Positions 16,890 to 27,887 of a stretch of 64,000 bases of DNA are shown in pieces. Under the pieces are notes generated by a model. That model made no database searches. It saw nothing but the letters and a program-made list of their open reading frames with translations, and was not told the DNA's origin. The stretch comes from Clostridium tunisiense TJ. GTDB lineage: Bacteria > Bacillota > Clostridia > Clostridiales > Clostridiaceae. Each line of letters starts with the position of its first letter. Position 1 is the first letter of the stretch. A program made the translations under genes and the position numbers. The stretch lies in the NCBI RefSeq assembly GCF_000300195.1, contig NZ_AMQH01000014.1:42250-106249 (forward strand), written 5' to 3'.

Positions 16890-19800
16890 TTAAGCATTGT
16901 ATTTCGCCCCTGTTTCTGCAACCTTGGTTTCATCCCACATAATATCAAAAATAAAATCAAGATATCTCCTTTTAAAGTCAGGATCTTTTGTAAACTTTTT
17001 ATATACCTCTGTATGAGTAAACATTAAAGATTGCATTAAATCTTGTACATTTTCATCAGATGTTATTTTTGCATTATCTTTATCTGAATTTATTATAGAT
17101 TTTAGCATAGATATATTAGCTTTCATTTTTTCAGGAATCTGTTCAAATATTATTTTTTCTGCTTCTTCTGCATTTACATCGGCACCCCAGTCAATATTCC
17201 CAAACCTTTTATTAAAATCAGAAACTATATGCCCAAGTGTATCATAATTTTTATCTGAAATACCACCACCTGTACTTACTGGTATTGGCTCTATATTTCC
17301 TTCATCATCTGAAAGTGTAATTTTAGTTGTACCTAAACGATCTATTTTATAACTTTCCATATCTATATCATTTAAAATATCTTCTTCAAACTCGTCACCT
17401 TCTATTTTAATCTTAGGTATAAGATGCTTTAAATATAACCATAACATTTCCCAATACGGATGATTAAAATCCAATATTTTAGATAAATAACTATAGGTTC
17501 TAACAAATGTCTTAGCACTAGATTTAAATTTTATTTGCTGTTCTTTTTCTAATTCTTTATCAAATATATCAGCAGAGGCATTGATAATTGGCTCTAAAAT
17601 TTCTCTATCTCCTTTTGAATAGTAAATAGCAAAAAACTCCTTTACTTCCTCTTCACTATATACTTGAATATTATCTAAATCATCCTGCAAATCATTTAAC
17701 TTATTTACATCCGTTTCTTTGCTTAATATGGTAGTAGTATAATAAGGTTCAAATGCCTTCTGTATTTCTATTGTCTCATTATAAAAATCTAGCACAAAAG
17801 TATCTTTCTTATGTGGCTTATGTGCTCTATTCAAACGTGATAAAGTCTGAACTGCTTGTACATCCGACAATTCTTTATCTACATACATAGTATGTAGTAA
17901 TGGTTGATCAAAGCCTGTTTGATATTTATTAGCTACTATTAAAAATCTGTATTCATCCTTCTTAAATTGCTTTGGAATATCACTATCACCATTAGGAAAT
18001 GCATTCATATCTGCTTCACTCATTTCTTCCCCTGTTTTATAGTGAGCCTTTTTACCTGAGTAAGCTACTATAGCTTTATATGGCGAATTTATATCTGTTA
18101 AATATTCATCAAAAGCATCTTTGTATTTCATTGCAGCTTGTATGGATTTGGTTACAATCATAGCCTTTGCCTTATTATTTATTAAATGCCTTACGTTCTT
18201 ATTGAAATGCTCTATCATAATATGAGATTTTTCAGCAATAGCCAGCTCATGCCCTTCCACAAATGATTTAAGCTTTTTATTAGCTTGTTTAAGTTCATAT
18301 TCTTTTTCTTCGGAAGAATTCTTATCAGTTCTTATTTTATAATAAGACTTATAAGTAGTATAGTTTTGTAAAACATCTAAGATAAACTCTTCTTCTATTG
18401 CTTGTTTCATTGAATAAGTATGAAAAGGAACAAATGTACCATCATCTCGTTTAACTCCAAATGTTTCCAAAGTTTTATTTTTCGGTGTAGCTGTAAAAGC
18501 AAAATAGCTAGCATTTTTTAGCATTTTTCTACTTTTCATTAGATAGTTTAATAGATCCTCTGTGTTGATATTTCCATCTTCATCTTTCTCTATATCTTTA
18601 GTATCTTCACTGGAAAATAATGCATTCATACTTGCAGCCGCCTGACCACTCTGGCTACTATGAGCCTCATCTATAATAAATGCAATATTTTTAGACTGCA
18701 TATCTTGAGCTGCTTTTAATACATAAGGAAAGGTTTGAACAGTACATATTATAACTCTCTTATTATTTTCAAGTGCTAATCTCATATGTGTTGTTTTACT
18801 AAATGATTTTTCTGTTGGATCTAATTTTTTAATTTCGCTAGCATTCCCTGTAATTGCTTCTACCAAACTCTTCATTGTTGCAAATGCTTTAATATTCTCT
18901 CTAATTTGTTTATCTAAAACTGTTCTATCCGTTACCACTACAACGCTATCAAATAATGGATTTATATTCTTTTTATCATATAATCCAACTAATTGATGCG
19001 TAAGCCATGTAATAGAATTAGATTTTCCTGAACCAGCAGAATGTTGAATTAAATATCTTTTTCCTACTCCATTTTCTTTAGAATCCTTTAACAGCTCTCT
19101 TACAACTGTTAATTGATGGTATCTTGGAAATATAAGTTTACTTTTAACTTTACCACTTTTCTCATCCTTTTCTTTAACTAATTGCACATATTTTTCAATA
19201 ATATTAGAAAGGCTTTTTGGAGATAGAATATGTTCCCATAAATATGAAGTTTTTAAACCATTAGGGTTTAAAGGATTCCCTGCTCCAAATGGAGCATATG
19301 GTTCCCCTTCATTTAATCCTTTATTAAATGGCATAAAGAATGTGCTATTTCCCTTTAGCTCAGTAGTCATATAAGACAAATCGGTATCTACAGCAAAGTG
19401 AACTATACATCTAGCAAAATTAAATATTTTATCTTTTGAATCTCTATCATTCATATATTGCTTAATTGCATTTTTTACAGCTTGATGTGTAAATGCATTT
19501 TTTAATTCCATTGTAATAATAGGTAGCCCATTAGTAAATATTACTAAATCAATTCTATTTTTATTGTTATCTGTGTACACTAATTCTTGAGTTACTGAAA
19601 AAATGTTCGATTCATATTTTAATCTATCCTTTATATTGTGTTCAGAGTTAGGCTCTGGATAAAACAAATCTATTGTTTTATCAAAAAACTTTATTCCCTT
19701 TCGTAAAATTTCAATGATTCCATTAGATTTTATCTTAGAATCAAGCCTACTAAAAAAAACTTTTTCTCCTTTATTAACAATAAAATCATATTTTTCTGAT

Positions 19801-19958
19801 TGACTATTTTTAATAAATTCTAACAATTGTTCTTTATTTAAACAAAATTCTCTATCAAAATCATTAGAATTAGTTTCTACATACCCATGTTTTTCAACTA
19901 ATTCTTTTGCCATTAATCTCTGAAATCCCTTCTCAGACATATCTGTACTATCAATCAT
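16890..19958 (-). CDS. hsdR: Type I restriction enzyme, R (motor/nuclease) subunit
   Basis: 1022 residues, normal for the family. The N-terminal nuclease shows NRIDLVIFTNGLPIITMELK (D137, E151, K153), the PD-(D/E)xK site. The SF2 translocase follows: QHSAGSGKSNS Walker A (K312), FIIDEAHSSQSG DEAH box, FAFTATPKN motif III, and QTGFDQP with VQTLSRLNRAHKPHK for motifs V-VI. With two HsdM and one HsdS it makes a complex that pulls DNA and cuts it far from unmethylated sites. Start ATG 19958 follows AAGGGGGGAG. It ends 18 nt before the PC4-like gene. It appears intact, but its methylase partner is broken (see hsdM). Confidence 0.95.
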   Translation of the reverse strand: MIDSTDMSEKGFQRLMAKELVEKHGYVETNSNDFDREFCLNKEQLLEFIKNSQSEKYDFIVNKGEKVFFSRLDSKIKSNGIIEILRKGIKFFDKTIDLFYPEPNSEHNIKDRLKYESNIFSVTQELVYTDNNKNRIDLVIFTNGLPIITMELKNAFTHQAVKNAIKQYMNDRDSKDKIFNFARCIVHFAVDTDLSYMTTELKGNSTFFMPFNKGLNEGEPYAPFGAGNPLNPNGLKTSYLWEHILSPKSLSNIIEKYVQLVKEKDEKSGKVKSKLIFPRYHQLTVVRELLKDSKENGVGKRYLIQHSAGSGKSNSITWLTHQLVGLYDKKNINPLFDSVVVVTDRTVLDKQIRENIKAFATMKSLVEAITGNASEIKKLDPTEKSFSKTTHMRLALENNKRVIICTVQTFPYVLKAAQDMQSKNIAFIIDEAHSSQSGQAAASMNALFSSEDTKDIEKDEDGNINTEDLLNYLMKSRKMLKNASYFAFTATPKNKTLETFGVKRDDGTFVPFHTYSMKQAIEEEFILDVLQNYTTYKSYYKIRTDKNSSEEKEYELKQANKKLKSFVEGHELAIAEKSHIMIEHFNKNVRHLINNKAKAMIVTKSIQAAMKYKDAFDEYLTDINSPYKAIVAYSGKKAHYKTGEEMSEADMNAFPNGDSDIPKQFKKDEYRFLIVANKYQTGFDQPLLHTMYVDKELSDVQAVQTLSRLNRAHKPHKKDTFVLDFYNETIEIQKAFEPYYTTTILSKETDVNKLNDLQDDLDNIQVYSEEEVKEFFAIYYSKGDREILEPIINASADIFDKELEKEQQIKFKSSAKTFVRTYSYLSKILDFNHPYWEMLWLYLKHLIPKIKIEGDEFEEDILNDIDMESYKIDRLGTTKITLSDDEGNIEPIPVSTGGGISDKNYDTLGHIVSDFNKRFGNIDWGADVNAEEAEKIIFEQIPEKMKANISMLKSIINSDKDNAKITSDENVQDLMQSLMFTHTEVYKKFTKDPDFKRRYLDFIFDIMWDETKVAETGAKYNA

Positions 19959-19987
19959 AATACTCTCCCCCCTTTTATTTTCTTTAA

Positions 19988-21259
19988 CTATTCAACTTTT
20001 ATTTGACCTGTAACTGCATTAAAAACAATGCTTTCTAAGCAGTCTTTTATTAATTTTATTTCTTTTTCTATTTTATTAATCGCATAATTTGTTTTCTCAC
20101 TTCTATCCTCAATATAGCTAATAATATCTTCTTGTTCTTTAAGTGTTGGTACGGGAATTTCTATTTGACCAATAAAGTCCCAACTAGCTCTTGGCATTTT
20201 TGCTCCAAAAGTTGAACTATCTATGATAGTAATAATTTGTTCACTAAGAAGAACATATTTTAAATAGTTACTCAAAATACTCTTATTAGGTCTTAATACC
20301 AAAAGTTCTCCAACACAAACACCTTTTTCAGTAGGTGAAACTGCTTTTGCCAAATATGGTCTTAATCTTCCAAACAATACATCATTCGGCTTAAATTTTT
20401 TTACACTACTCTCAAAATCATCTTCACCAATTTTAAGATTATATAGACCAGTCCAACTTTCTATCCTTTCTAATGATATGAAAATATCATCAGGCTCTTT
20501 TTTATTAGTTTGTTCTGAAATTAAAGATACACAAAATTTCAACTTTCTTAACTCCCAATGCTCTGGAATATTTCCAAACCATTTTATATTACTGTCTTTC
20601 ATATTACAATTTTCATTTATACCTCTTGTTATAACCCTACTTACTATACCTTTCTTTTGCTCCTTCAAAATATCTATTATACTTAATTGTTTTTCAATAA
20701 AAAGATTTACTTGATTTGATTTTTTGTTTAAATACCTCACTATAATATCTTGGGTTTCTAATGGTGGCATTATTGAGTACATTCTTTTAAAGTCACTATA
20801 TCTTAAATTTAATTGATCATCACATAAACCATAGGAAAATCTTTTAGCATAATTACTGTAATAATTTGTTCTAAATAAGTAATGGTAGTATTCTGGATTT
20901 ATTTTTACTTTTGGTTTAAGCACTACATATGCAGGACTTACTATTCCTCTGTATTTGCTAAACCCTACAGCACCTTGCCACATTCTCATTTTATTGTAGG
21001 CAATATCTCCCTGTTTAACTAATTTGTAATTAGATTTATCCTCATTAGAAATATCTTTTTTATTTTGAAGTTCACTCTGCTTAATTATTCCCTTTCCAAT
21101 TGTTACAGAAATTAGCTCTTCGTTCAAATTATCTTTGCTAGTTCTTTCATCAAATATGGCAATATTAGGTATAACTTGCCATCCTTGTGGTATTTTCTGA
21201 ATATCCCCATAGACATCTATTTCTTTATATTTGTTATATACATTATTCCTTTTAATCAT
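19988..21259 (-). CDS. hsdS: Type I restriction enzyme, S (specificity) subunit
   Basis: 423 residues built of two target-recognition domains, each followed by a conserved helical spacer: PPLETQDIIVRYLNKKSNQV near residue 165, and VPTLKEQEDIISYIEDRSEK near residue 378. The second target domain opens with IKWFGNIPEHWELRKLKF. This bipartite layout determines the two halves of the recognition site. Its start overlaps the hsdM stop by 8 nt, indicating coupled translation, and hsdR follows after 29 nt. It seems intact. The recognition sequence cannot be read from the protein. Confidence 0.93.
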   Translation of the reverse strand: MIKRNNVYNKYKEIDVYGDIQKIPQGWQVIPNIAIFDERTSKDNLNEELISVTIGKGIIKQSELQNKKDISNEDKSNYKLVKQGDIAYNKMRMWQGAVGFSKYRGIVSPAYVVLKPKVKINPEYYHYLFRTNYYSNYAKRFSYGLCDDQLNLRYSDFKRMYSIMPPLETQDIIVRYLNKKSNQVNLFIEKQLSIIDILKEQKKGIVSRVITRGINENCNMKDSNIKWFGNIPEHWELRKLKFCVSLISEQTNKKEPDDIFISLERIESWTGLYNLKIGEDDFESSVKKFKPNDVLFGRLRPYLAKAVSPTEKGVCVGELLVLRPNKSILSNYLKYVLLSEQIITIIDSSTFGAKMPRASWDFIGQIEIPVPTLKEQEDIISYIEDRSEKTNYAINKIEKEIKLIKDCLESIVFNAVTGQIKVE

Positions 21260-23483
21260 TTAAAAATTCCTCCAAAACTCCTTTTGTTTCATTTTGAAGT
21301 ATTTTAAGCTCTTTTGATATTTCCTCCAAACTTCTTGTTTGTTGATAACTATAAAAATATCTGGTAAAAGATATGCTATATCCTTTTACTGTCTTACTTT
21401 CATCAATCCATGCATCTGGTACATATTTTAGAACTTCTCTATTAAAATATTCCTTAGTATCTTCATTCAAAGGCACATTTTCACTATCTCTTAAATCAGT
21501 ATCCGGTTCAAAAATAATTGTTCCATCTTTTTCAACTTTCTTTATAACCGGCTTAGCATCTTCATCCTTCCAACTAAATGCATCCAGTATAATTTTCTTA
21601 TCACTTGCACTTAGTTTTATATCTAATTCCTCACATATCTCATCAACTTTTATTTTAAATTCATTATAATCATCAAACGCTATATTTCCAATTTTATTAT
21701 AAAGTTGTTCTGCTATCTCCATTAATGATCTTTGCTTCATCCAAAATTCACAATCTAACAGTTTATTAAGATTTGCAGATGTTATTTTTATCTCATTCTT
21801 TTCAATCCATTTTTGAATATCTTTTTTATGTGATTTTAAATTTAGATAAACTTCATTTCCAAAATTTTTATATACCCACTTCATTTCATCTAATATTACT
21901 TTATTATATCTAAGCCCTTCTATTGATTCTGTAGTGATATTAGCTTTGAGTCTCAACGGTCTTTCTACAGTTATTTTCCAATATCCGAAATCTTCATTTT
22001 TCAATATTTTAGATATTTCCGTTTCTTTAAAATCCATATATGTTTTAGTTATATGGTTTATTTGTTCTTCAGTAAGTTCACAATTCTTTTGACCTAGGTT
22101 TTTTCTTAATTTTTCATAAATATCTATAGCATTAATTAATTGAACTTTTCCTTTTCTTTCAGGTAATTTCTTATTGGATAATACCCAAATATAAGTTGGA
22201 ATACCAGTATTATAAAAAATATTGGTTGGTAATGCTATTATACATTCAAGCAAGTCACTCTCGATAATCATCTTTCTTATTTCGCTTTCGCCCTGACCTG
22301 CATCCCCAGTAAATAATGATGAACCATTATGAACAGATGCTATTCTAGTTCCTAAATCTTTTTCCTCTTTAACTTGTTTCATTTTAGAAATCATATTAAC
22401 AAGAAATAGTAGTTGCCCATCAGAAATACTCGGTAATCCTACCTTAAAACGTGGATCTTTTATTTTTTCTTTGCTTTTATTTCCTCTATCATCTACTATT
22501 GCATCTTCATCTATTTTCCATGTTTTCCCATAAGGTGGATTAGAAAGCATGAAATCAAATTTTTGTCCTATAAAAGCATCATTTGAAAGTGTTGATCCAT
22601 ATCCAATATTTACATTTTTTTCTCCCTTTATAAGCATATCCCCTGTACAAATTGCCCAAGTTTCTGGATTAACTTCTTGCCCAAATAAAGAGAACATACA
22701 TTTATTATTAGTTATCTCCAATGCAAATCTTTCTGCTTCTGTTAACATTCCTCCAGAACCGCATGCAGCATCATATATTGTAAATCTTGCTTCTTCACGT
22801 TCTTTTAATTTTTCTTGAACAGGTTCAAATAATATGTGTGTCATTAAACTAATTATTTCCCTTGGAGTAAAATGTTCTCCAGCTTCTTCATTATTTTCTT
22901 CATTAAATTATCTAATTAACTCTTCGAAAACATAACCCATCCCTAAATTTGAAAGTCCTGGAAGTTTCTCACCTTTTGCATTAATATAGTCATTTGGGCT
23001 TAAGTTAATACTATTAGTAGTAAATTTTTCTATCAAATTAAAGGCAATACCTGATTCTTTAATTGTCTCTAGTTGATTACGTATTTTAAATTTACTTATT
23101 ATTTCTTGAATGTTAGGACTGAAACCATCTAGATATGTCTCTAGATTACTATCTATTTTGTCTGGATCAGATAACAAAGAAACAAAAGGAAATTCTGAAT
23201 CTTTAGCGCTATTTACCCCCATTGTAAACGATGATGTATTATAAAATGGATACTTAGTTATTTGTGTTAGTTGTGATTTATCATCTATATCGTTATCTTC
23301 CATAAACTTATTTGCTTCAAGAACTTTTTCTTTTGTTTCTTCTAATAAAACATCAATTCTTCTTAACACTGTAAAAGGAAGGATAATATCTCTGTATTTT
23401 CCTCTTACAAACACATCTCTTAAAACATCATCCGCGATTCCCCATATAAAACTTACTATTTGATTATGTACTCTGTTGTCCAT
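21252..23483 (-). pseudogene. hsdM: Type I restriction enzyme, M (methylase) subunit, interrupted by one stop
   Basis: The full frame would encode about 743 residues from ATG 23483 (GGAGG five nt away; another ATG 12 nt upstream). The N-terminal helical domain runs to GYVFEELIR, then TAA at 22910-22908 interrupts. Without any shift the frame continues FNEENNEEAGEHFTPREIIS and into the catalytic domain with DAACGSGGML (AdoMet motif I) and LSNPPYGKTW (motif IV). The stop sits where related proteins carry a basic residue (EELIRKF), so a single AAA to TAA change is enough. No convincing ribosome site precedes the next ATG (22844). Unless the stop is read through or is a sequencing error, the methylase, and hence restriction, is inactive. 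Confidence 0.85.
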
Positions 23484-23664
23484 AATTTCCTCCATAATTT
23501 AAATTATTATTTTTCTCTTTATGTTATCAAGTTATCTGATACATTATCTTAATTTTTCTTATAAATTATATTATACCTCTATAAAACAATGTTTTCCATA
23601 AAATATATACTATTTGCGTTTCCCTACTATGTTTTTGGAAACATATAAATTTTTGCATGAGAAA

Positions 23665-23688
23665 AGAACCTTGATTTCTCAAGGTTCT
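23665..23688 (-). terminator. Terminator of rlmD
   Basis: AGAACCTTGA pairs with TCAAGGTTCT around a 4-nt loop and TTTTC follows on the minus strand. The stem overlaps the last bases of the gene. Confidence 0.75.
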
Positions 23689-25048
23689 AACTGTGTTTCC
23701 TTTGCAGCTTTACCACTGTCTCAACGTGCGGCGTATGCGGGAACATATCCATCAGCTTAACTTTTTCAACTTTATATCCATGAGCTACTAAAACAGCTAA
23801 GTCTACAGCTAGAGATTTAGGGTTGCAGGATACATAAATTATTTCTGGAGCATTAAATTTTATTACATAATCTAGTGCTACTGGATGAACTCCTGGTCTT
23901 GGAGGGTCTAGGATTATTATATCTGGTTTAATTTTTACATCCTTAATAACTTGAGCTACATCTCCTGCAATAAATTCACAGTTATTTAAGTTGTTTAGTT
24001 TTGCATTTTCTTTTGCAGCCTCTACTGCTTCTTCAATTAGTTCTATGCCTAGAACTTTTTTAGCCTTTGGAGCTACTATTTGTCCTATAGTTCCTGTTCC
24101 ACAGTATAGATCAAATACTACCTTAGCTTCAGAATCTCCCATGAAGTCTCGAACCATTGAGTAAAGAGCTTCTGCACCTTTTGTGTTTGTTTGGAAAAAT
24201 GCAAAAGGATTTATTTTAAAGTTAAGGCCTAGAAGATTTTCGATTATGTATTCTCTTCCATAAAGTATATTGACTTTATCTGCTTGAACCACATCAGATA
24301 GGGAGTCATTAACTGTATGTATAATCCCTGTGATTTTCCCCTTAAGGTTTAGTTCTAATAATTTCTTAGTAAAGTTAGTAAAATCATATTGAATTTGAGA
24401 AGTTGTTACTATATTAACTAGTACTTCTCCAGTATTGCTAGCTTTTCTGATCACTAAATTTCTTAGAAATCCTTCATGCTTCATTATTTTATAGTAAGGA
24501 AGTTGTTCCTCTTTAAAATGCTCTAAGGTATTGCTTAATATAGCTCTGAAATCCTCATCAACGATTTGGCACTTGTCTACAGTAACTATAGCAAAGCTTT
24601 TATTCTTTGCATGCATTCCAAGAGATAATTCTCCCCCTTTTTCAAAGTCCCCAAAGGTGAACTCCATTTTATTTCTGTATTCATATTCCAATGGGCTGCT
24701 TTCAATTCCTAAGAATTCAAAGTCATTTATATTTTTTTCTTTTAATAAATCTAAAACCTGTTGCTCTTTAAACTCTAACTGCTTTTCTAAAGATAAATGC
24801 CCATGACTGCAACCACCACACATACCAAAGTTTACGCATTTTGGTTCTACTTTATAATCTATATCTTCTAAAACCTCAGTAAGCTTTGCTTCTATTCCAT
24901 TGCTATTTTTCTTAGAAACTCTTGCTCTAACCTTTTGTCCTGGCAGGGTGCCTTTGATAGCTACCTTTTCACCTTCATAGTATGCTATACCTTTACCTGG
25001 AAACTCTGTTCCTTCTATATTAAATTCATATTCTTTTCTCTTTCTCAC
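23687..25048 (-). CDS. rlmD: 23S rRNA (uracil-C5)-methyltransferase, RlmD/RumA type
   Basis: 453 residues. An N-terminal TRAM domain (about 1-60: [20 protein letters not shown]) binds RNA. A cysteine set [14 protein letters not shown] (near 74-87) suits the [4Fe-4S] cluster of the family. The C-terminal methyltransferase has [12 protein letters not shown] for AdoMet, [12 protein letters not shown] and the catalytic YVSCNPKSL with its nucleophilic Cys. The enzyme makes 5-methyluridine in 23S rRNA (U1939 and, in Gram-positives, often also U747). GTG start at 25048 follows AGGAGAGATAGC. Monocistronic, immediately outside the restriction island. Confidence 0.9.
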   Translation of the reverse strand: MRKRKEYEFNIEGTEFPGKGIAYYEGEKVAIKGTLPGQKVRARVSKKNSNGIEAKLTEVLEDIDYKVEPKCVNFGMCGGCSHGHLSLEKQLEFKEQQVLDLLKEKNINDFEFLGIESSPLEYEYRNKMEFTFGDFEKGGELSLGMHAKNKSFAIVTVDKCQIVDEDFRAILSNTLEHFKEEQLPYYKIMKHEGFLRNLVIRKASNTGEVLVNIVTTSQIQYDFTNFTKKLLELNLKGKITGIIHTVNDSLSDVVQADKVNILYGREYIIENLLGLNFKINPFAFFQTNTKGAEALYSMVRDFMGDSEAKVVFDLYCGTGTIGQIVAPKAKKVLGIELIEEAVEAAKENAKLNNLNNCEFIAGDVAQVIKDVKIKPDIIILDPPRPGVHPVALDYVIKFNAPEIIYVSCNPKSLAVDLAVLVAHGYKVEKVKLMDMFPHTPHVETVVKLQRKHS

Positions 25049-25603
25049 GCTATCTCTCCTATGTATTTATTATTTTAATTGACTCTTATTGAAGATTTTA
25101 TTGTTTTACCCTAAGCGTTGTACAAATACAGTAAATTTTGCATATTTCCAATTTATATTTTAGCCTAAGTATAATTATAAAAATATACATTTATTAATGA
25201 GCCATAAATATGTGATTATTATTTTCTATTAATTATTTTTCCAACATTATATAGTATATATGTGATTTTTGTAAAAATAAAGGGATTTTCTATTGTTTTA
25301 TTAAAATTTGAGTATTATACATTAATAAGCACTTATTTTAAGCGTGAGAAGCCTAGTAATTAAATTTTTTCCCGGTTAATTTCAATAAAAATTCAGCTAA
25401 GAAATTTCTATTTATGAACCTAAGTGTAATTTTTAGTTGTTTATCCTATTGTTATATGAAAATCCTCGTTAATTATTTGATGAAAATTTAATATACTAAA
25501 TTTTTTAATTTAATACTTCTAATAATAAAAATTTCATATATAATATAAGTGGACAACGTGTTTTATTATGCTTAATCATGTAAAATTAAGGAGTGTTACG
25601 AAA
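25049..25603. other. AT-rich intergenic region of about 555 bp
   Basis: Separates divergent rlmD and the TSUP gene and must hold both promoters. No reading frame, structured repeat or convincing motif was seen beyond generally T/A-rich tracts. Confidence 0.5.
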
Positions 25604-26353
25604 ATGTTTAATATGGTTTTTCTATGCATAGCTGGTTTTTTAGCTTCTTTTATAGACTCTATTGCTGGGGGTGGAGGACTAATTAGTGTTCCTGCCTTTA
25701 TGATTGCAGGCTTAAGTGCTCACGTAGTGCTGGGAACTAATAAATTTGCTGCAACTACAGGTTCCTTTACTAGTTCTTTAAAGTTTGCAAAATCAGGATT
25801 ATGTAACTTTAAATTGTTAAAAATATTGATTCCTTTTACTTTTGTTGGTTCTATTCTTGGAGTTAAAACAGTATTACTTATAGATCAAAAATTCTTGCAA
25901 CCTTTAGTTTTAGTTTTAGTACTTTGTATTGGAGTATACACTCTGTTTTCAAAGTCTATAGGACAAGATGATAACTTTACAGGACTTAATAAGAAAAATA
26001 TTACCCTTGGAATACTACTGGCCTTTTCCTTAGGTTTTTATGATGGATTCTTTGGTCCAGGTACTGGTTCTTTCTTAGTATTTGGAATGATTAACATTTT
26101 TGGTTTCAACTTTTTAAACGCTTCTGCTAATGCAAGATTTTTAAATTTTGTAAGTAACGTAACTGCTCTTGTTACCTTCGCCTTCAGTGCATCTATTAAT
26201 TACAAAATTGGGGCAATGGTAGCAGTATTTATGGTAATTGGAGCTAGAGCTGGTACAAAACTTGCTATAAAAAAAGGTGCAAAAATTATTAAACCGATTT
26301 TTGTAACTATGTCTCTAGCAGTAGCTTTGAAAATGTTATTGAGTATATTTTAA
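25604..26353 (+). CDS. TSUP (TauE/SafE) family membrane exporter
   Basis: 249 residues, about eight hydrophobic segments. The N-terminal ASFIDSIAGGGGLISVPAFM and the mid-protein GFYDGFFGPGTGSFLVF segments are the duplicated TSUP signatures. The family exports sulfite, sulfoacetate or related organosulfur anions through the cytoplasmic membrane. I start at ATG 25604, ten nt after AAGGAG; an upstream ATG at 25568 has no ribosome site. Monocistronic with a strong terminator. No sulfur genes are adjacent, so the substrate is open. Confidence 0.9.
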   Translation: MFNMVFLCIAGFLASFIDSIAGGGGLISVPAFMIAGLSAHVVLGTNKFAATTGSFTSSLKFAKSGLCNFKLLKILIPFTFVGSILGVKTVLLIDQKFLQPLVLVLVLCIGVYTLFSKSIGQDDNFTGLNKKNITLGILLAFSLGFYDGFFGPGTGSFLVFGMINIFGFNFLNASANARFLNFVSNVTALVTFAFSASINYKIGAMVAVFMVIGARAGTKLAIKKGAKIIKPIFVTMSLAVALKMLLSIF

Positions 26354-26368
26354 TATTATAAAATTTAT

Positions 26369-26428
26369 GAGCACTTTTATTTTAAAATCTTCCTGTAAAG
26401 GATATCTAAAATAAAAGTGCTCTTTTTT
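26369..26428 (+). terminator. Terminator of the TSUP gene
   Basis: A perfect 16-bp stem (GAGCACTTTTATTTTA with its complement, 26369-26384/26407-26422) is followed by TTTTTT. Confidence 0.9.
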
Positions 26429-26447
26429 ATTCTGGCGTTATTTTCTC

Positions 26448-26693
26448 CTATAAAACCTTTTTTAACTGCTCGATTTTATATTCTTTAATTAGTTTATTCT
26501 TGGCTTCATCAATAACGATAAGTTTCACCCTATCCTGTTCAACTTTTAAAACTTTACCCTTTTGTTTAGTGCCAATAACATTAACCGGAGAACCTTGAAC
26601 TATTTCTTTTAAATAGCTTCCATTGCAATAAGAACATTTTTCACTGTTACTTCCTATTCTTTTGCAATCTACACAATAATAAATTTTGTTCAT
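26448..26693 (-). CDS. Small zinc-ribbon protein
   Basis: 81 residues. YYCVDCKRIG and EKCSYCNGSY give two CxxC pairs 12 residues apart, a zinc-ribbon knuckle at the N-terminus. The rest is a charged beta-rich domain (GSPVNVIGTKQKGKVLKVEQ). ATG at 26693 follows TAGGGGG. Such proteins often bind nucleic acid or act as small adaptors. No family name recognised. A 9-bp inverted repeat at 26724-26750 lies upstream and might be an operator or the terminator of the preceding gene. Confidence 0.65.
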   Translation of the reverse strand: MNKIYYCVDCKRIGSNSEKCSYCNGSYLKEIVQGSPVNVIGTKQKGKVLKVEQDRVKLIVIDEAKNKLIKEYKIEQLKKVL

Positions 26694-26835
26694 AATAACG
26701 CCCCCTAAATAAATGGATTTTATATAAGATATAAATCCTTAATATCTTATTCAAGAGGAGGTATTATTTTTCCTTCCAATATATACCATTTAACAATTTG
26801 TTAACATTTAGTTTTTGATGTTTGAAACTTAGCTT

Positions 26836-27792
26836 CTAATGAACTACCTTTCCAGAATCTCTCATTTCAATTAAATCTTCAGGATAAGGCATAAAATAGC
26901 TTTGCTTCAAGAGCTTCTCTTCATTAAATCTTACAACGTGAGATTTAATTACGTATAATGGCACACTAAAAGGAACATTTCCCGTTCTATATTTTTCAAT
27001 AGTATCTAATATAAAGATTTTTTCATTATGAGTAAGCTTATCACTGAAGTATCCCATAGCTTTCATAAGCACATTGATGTTTGAGGTGTACCTTGGAGCT
27101 CTTGCTAGCAATCCATTGATTGCATCCATATATAAAGAGTACACTTCCTTCTCAGGTCTTCTTTCATTATTTCCAAGAATACTACCTAATAGCTTCAAAT
27201 GTTTTTGACTATAAGCCATAAATAATAGTTTGTTTTTGCTATGAAATTCAATTAACTCACTAATTGACAATCTTGTTCTAAGGTCTCTAAGTTCTGATAG
27301 AATAAATATTTTAGTTAAAAAGTGCTCCCTTATCTTAAAATCCCTAAGTCTTCCCTCATCTTCAATTGCGAGATGTGGAAATCTTTCCTGAGCTGCAGCA
27401 GCGAAAAAACCCTTTCCTTTAGATGATCCTCCGCCTTTTTCACTGCTTGGGTAAATCTTAACATCTTTTATTCCACAGGACGGAGATCTGCTTTTTAGAA
27501 TAAAGCCATCTATCTCTCCTAGTGAAGTTAAAAAATCTGTAGAAAACTCATACATAACCTTAGATACATCTAAGCCAGTTTTTGGTTGAATTAAAGATAC
27601 CTTCTCTTTGCTTTGAACAATCCGAATAGGATCTCTAGGTGTTGTAAGCCCTATCTCAACTTCAGGACACACAGTAATAAAATCCACATATTTATTTAAC
27701 TTTTTTATAAACTCATCATTTTGCATTCCCCCATTATATCTACAAGGGTGAAATCCTAAACATTTACTAGCCACAATTATAGGTTTTATCAT
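26836..27792 (-). CDS. DUF523 and DUF1722 domain protein
   Basis: 318 residues. The N-terminal DUF523 part has ASKCLGFHPCRYNGG, VCPEVEIGLTTPRDPI and KSRSPSCGIKDV, with conserved Cys residues resembling a metal or Fe-S site. The C-terminal DUF1722 (YbgA-like) part is helical, from about residue 195 (SELIEFHSKNKLLFMAYSQK). The fusion is common in bacteria and its function is unclear; the family is sometimes linked to DNA repair or thiol chemistry. Monocistronic, ATG at 27792 after GAGAGGAAAATTTTT. Confidence 0.85.
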   Translation of the reverse strand: MIKPIIVASKCLGFHPCRYNGGMQNDEFIKKLNKYVDFITVCPEVEIGLTTPRDPIRIVQSKEKVSLIQPKTGLDVSKVMYEFSTDFLTSLGEIDGFILKSRSPSCGIKDVKIYPSSEKGGGSSKGKGFFAAAAQERFPHLAIEDEGRLRDFKIREHFLTKIFILSELRDLRTRLSISELIEFHSKNKLLFMAYSQKHLKLLGSILGNNERRPEKEVYSLYMDAINGLLARAPRYTSNINVLMKAMGYFSDKLTHNEKIFILDTIEKYRTGNVPFSVPLYVIKSHVVRFNEEKLLKQSYFMPYPEDLIEMRDSGKVVH

Positions 27793-27887
27793 AAAAATTT
27801 TCCTCTCTATAATTAAAGTAATTATATTGTTTGTACTAAACTTATGGTTTATACTATAGAAAATATGTGTAATAAAAGGAGATAATC

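Noticed and set aside
22844..22910. hsdM as two separate functional genes
   Set aside because: No good ribosome site precedes the second ATG, and 21 codons of conserved sequence lie between the stop and that ATG in the same frame.
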